From an uncultured Pseudobdellovibrionaceae bacterium (GTDB lineage: Bacteria > Bdellovibrionota > Bdellovibrionia > Bdellovibrionales > JAMPXM01), in NCBI GenBank assembly GCA_934277865.1, contig CAKQVW010000134.1:1-7469 (forward strand): a stretch of 7,469 nucleotides of DNA, in the 5' to 3' direction. The position numbers and the translations under genes are program-made. How positions within the stretch are numbered: the first letter of the stretch is position 1; every line of letters begins with the position of its first letter. Below, piece after piece: positions 6,424 through 7,469 of the stretch. The notes under the pieces were generated by a model, which saw nothing but the letters and a program-made list of their open reading frames with translations, did no database searches and had not been told where the DNA came from.

Positions 6424-7131
6424 ATGTCGAAAAACAGCTCACATGACACAACACTCTGGATGGGAATCGGCACGTTCCTCTTGTTCGCTGGATTCGGGTT
6501 CTGGATCTCGATTTCTGCATGGGACGGCATGATCTATGTTTCGGACCTGAAACTAAAAGGCCTGTCGGGCCGTGTACCGGCCGCGATTCGCAAAGATCTG
6601 GATTTTTCTCGTTTGAACGGCGCCGAACTCATGAGTGCGTCACAGAAACGTCTGTTCACGGCCGCCCGTGTGATCACCACTCAGAAGAATGTCGGGATCG
6701 AATTTGGTCAGTTCATCATTCGATCAAACGATGGTCAGCGCCAGCTCGCCTGCGACTTTTACGATCGTGTGCGGGTGAAACTTGAAGCCGACGGCATGGC
6801 GGTTTCAGGCGAACGCCCCGAGATCGAAATCATTGCGCCATGCGCGACTTCGAGCGACCTCGCTCTGACCGAACCCGTGTGGATTCCGACTGAGGAAATC
6901 ATGTCAGGAAACGCGGCCGACGGCGAAGCGACATTTGCGAGTGTCGAACGTTCGTCCTTCCGCTTCCGCAACATGGGACACCACTGGCCACGCCGATGGG
7001 CTGTGACCGAGGTGACACTGTATCGTGAGTCGGAACCTGGGCAAGAGGTGCGCGTCGACCAGGGTGACATGAAGGATTTCAATCAGAAACCCATCATCGT
7101 CACGTGGCCGGAGTCGACTATTCGCCAGTAG
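6424..7131 (+). CDS. Unknown single-pass membrane protein
   Basis: I do not recognise the family. The 235-residue protein has a short polar N-terminus, one hydrophobic segment at about 11-32 (WMGIGTFLLFAGFGFWISIS core) and a soluble domain of about 200 residues. By default this would be an anchored domain on the outer face of the inner membrane, although the charge balance around the helix is weak evidence for topology. The only two cysteines of the soluble domain that I find, C110 and C140, could form a disulfide if it is periplasmic. No catalytic motif, lipobox or repeat is visible. The ATG at 6424 lacks a Shine-Dalgarno site (it is preceded by GATAAGAAACAT); a second ATG at residue 13 also lacks one and would remove the polar start. 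Coding character is supported by the long open frame, normal composition and the tight convergent end with the next gene (18 nt). It is separated from pepA by a terminator. Confidence 0.8.
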   Translation: MSKNSSHDTTLWMGIGTFLLFAGFGFWISISAWDGMIYVSDLKLKGLSGRVPAAIRKDLDFSRLNGAELMSASQKRLFTAARVITTQKNVGIEFGQFIIRSNDGQRQLACDFYDRVRVKLEADGMAVSGERPEIEIIAPCATSSDLALTEPVWIPTEEIMSGNAADGEATFASVERSSFRFRNMGHHWPRRWAVTEVTLYRESEPGQEVRVDQGDMKDFNQKPIIVTWPESTIRQ

Positions 7132-7149
7132 AGGCTCAGACGAGGAGCT

Positions 7150-7469
7150 TCAGTCTGGCAATGCGCAATCTTTAGAATCAGCGCCCACACGGTCATAACC
7201 GACGTATTGCACACCCATCTCGCGTGCCTCACGACCGATCGCCAAAACGCCCAATCGAGCAATCCAGCCGTACACGTTTTCCAGCGGATTCCCTTCAACT
7301 GAAATCTTCAAGTCCGAAACGCAGAGGCGCTTGTAAACAGCGCCCGGGCTGTTGAGCGATTCCGTCGGACCTTTTTCCGAGTGGCTCCGCAAAAATCCGC
7401 CCGCCAATTGACAGCCAAAAAGGTACAGCGTTGGTTCTGCCGTAACCCCATCAGCCTGGACGATCGATG
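7150..7469 (-). CDS. Unknown protein, C-terminal 106 residues (5' end outside window)
   Basis: The frame is open from the window edge to a TGA at 7152-7150 and ends ...YDRVGADSKDCALPD. I do not recognise the family. The visible part reads SIVQADGVTAEPTLYLFGCQ, then AGGFLRSHSEKG, then VYKRLCVSDLKISVEGNPLE and WIARLGVLAIGREAREMGVQ. It has three cysteines and no hydrophobic segment long enough for a membrane helix. No ATG or GTG occurs in frame in the visible part; a TTG at 7407 is the only alternative start and has no ribosome binding site, so the true start probably lies beyond the window. The gene converges on the membrane protein gene with 18 nt between the stops. Whether it is a secreted protein or lipoprotein depends on the missing N-terminus. 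Confidence 0.6.
   Translation of the reverse strand, partial: SIVQADGVTAEPTLYLFGCQLAGGFLRSHSEKGPTESLNSPGAVYKRLCVSDLKISVEGNPLENVYGWIARLGVLAIGREAREMGVQYVGYDRVGADSKDCALPD

Noticed and set aside
7137..7157. CAGAC ... GTCTG hairpin between the convergent gene ends
   Set aside because: Only a 5-bp stem with an 11-nt loop and no T run on either strand; not a credible terminator.
1..7469. A CRISPR array, insertion sequence, prophage, toxin-antitoxin or defence system
   Set aside because: No array-like repeats, transposase, terminal repeats, tRNA-like sequence or paired small genes were seen; the recognised genes are core housekeeping functions.

Overview
The window is a bacterial chromosomal segment carrying a housekeeping cytosolic proteolysis locus. 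On the minus strand it reads clpP, clpX, then lon; lon is cut by the left edge of the window. On the plus strand, divergent from clpP, lies pepA, an M17 leucyl aminopeptidase, followed by an unrecognised single-pass membrane protein. A convergent minus-strand gene enters from the right edge. Protein sequence style, moderate GC and the clpP-clpX-lon order point to a proteobacterium in the broad sense, perhaps a deltaproteobacterial or Bdellovibrionota-like lineage. That placement is an inference from protein flavour and is not proven.

Layout: 1-2096 (-) Lon N-terminal 698 residues; 2097-2483 non-coding lon leader with an 18-bp perfect palindrome, a 21-bp dyad and the clpX terminator; 2484-3782 (-) ClpX; 3783-3826 short gap with an 8-bp direct repeat; 3827-4429 (-) ClpP with a GTG start; 4430-4740 divergent intergenic region; 4741-6303 (+) PepA; 6304-6423 terminator region; 6424-7131 (+) unknown membrane protein; 7150-7469 (-) C-terminal end of an unknown protein.

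How the genes fit together: ClpX unfolds substrates and feeds them into ClpP, and the two genes are co-transcribed in all likelihood. A strong intrinsic terminator separates this unit from lon, so lon should have its own promoter in the 2097-2410 leader. PepA can trim peptides released by ClpXP and Lon to amino acids, a sensible functional neighbour. Catalytic residues of ClpX, ClpP and PepA are all present, and so are the ATPase motifs of Lon; the Lon protease dyad lies beyond the window.

I do not see a clearly new system. The points most worth a second look are the two symmetric elements upstream of lon, a substitution in the ClpP-docking loop of ClpX, lysine-rich insertions in Lon and PepA, and the two unrecognised genes at the right end.
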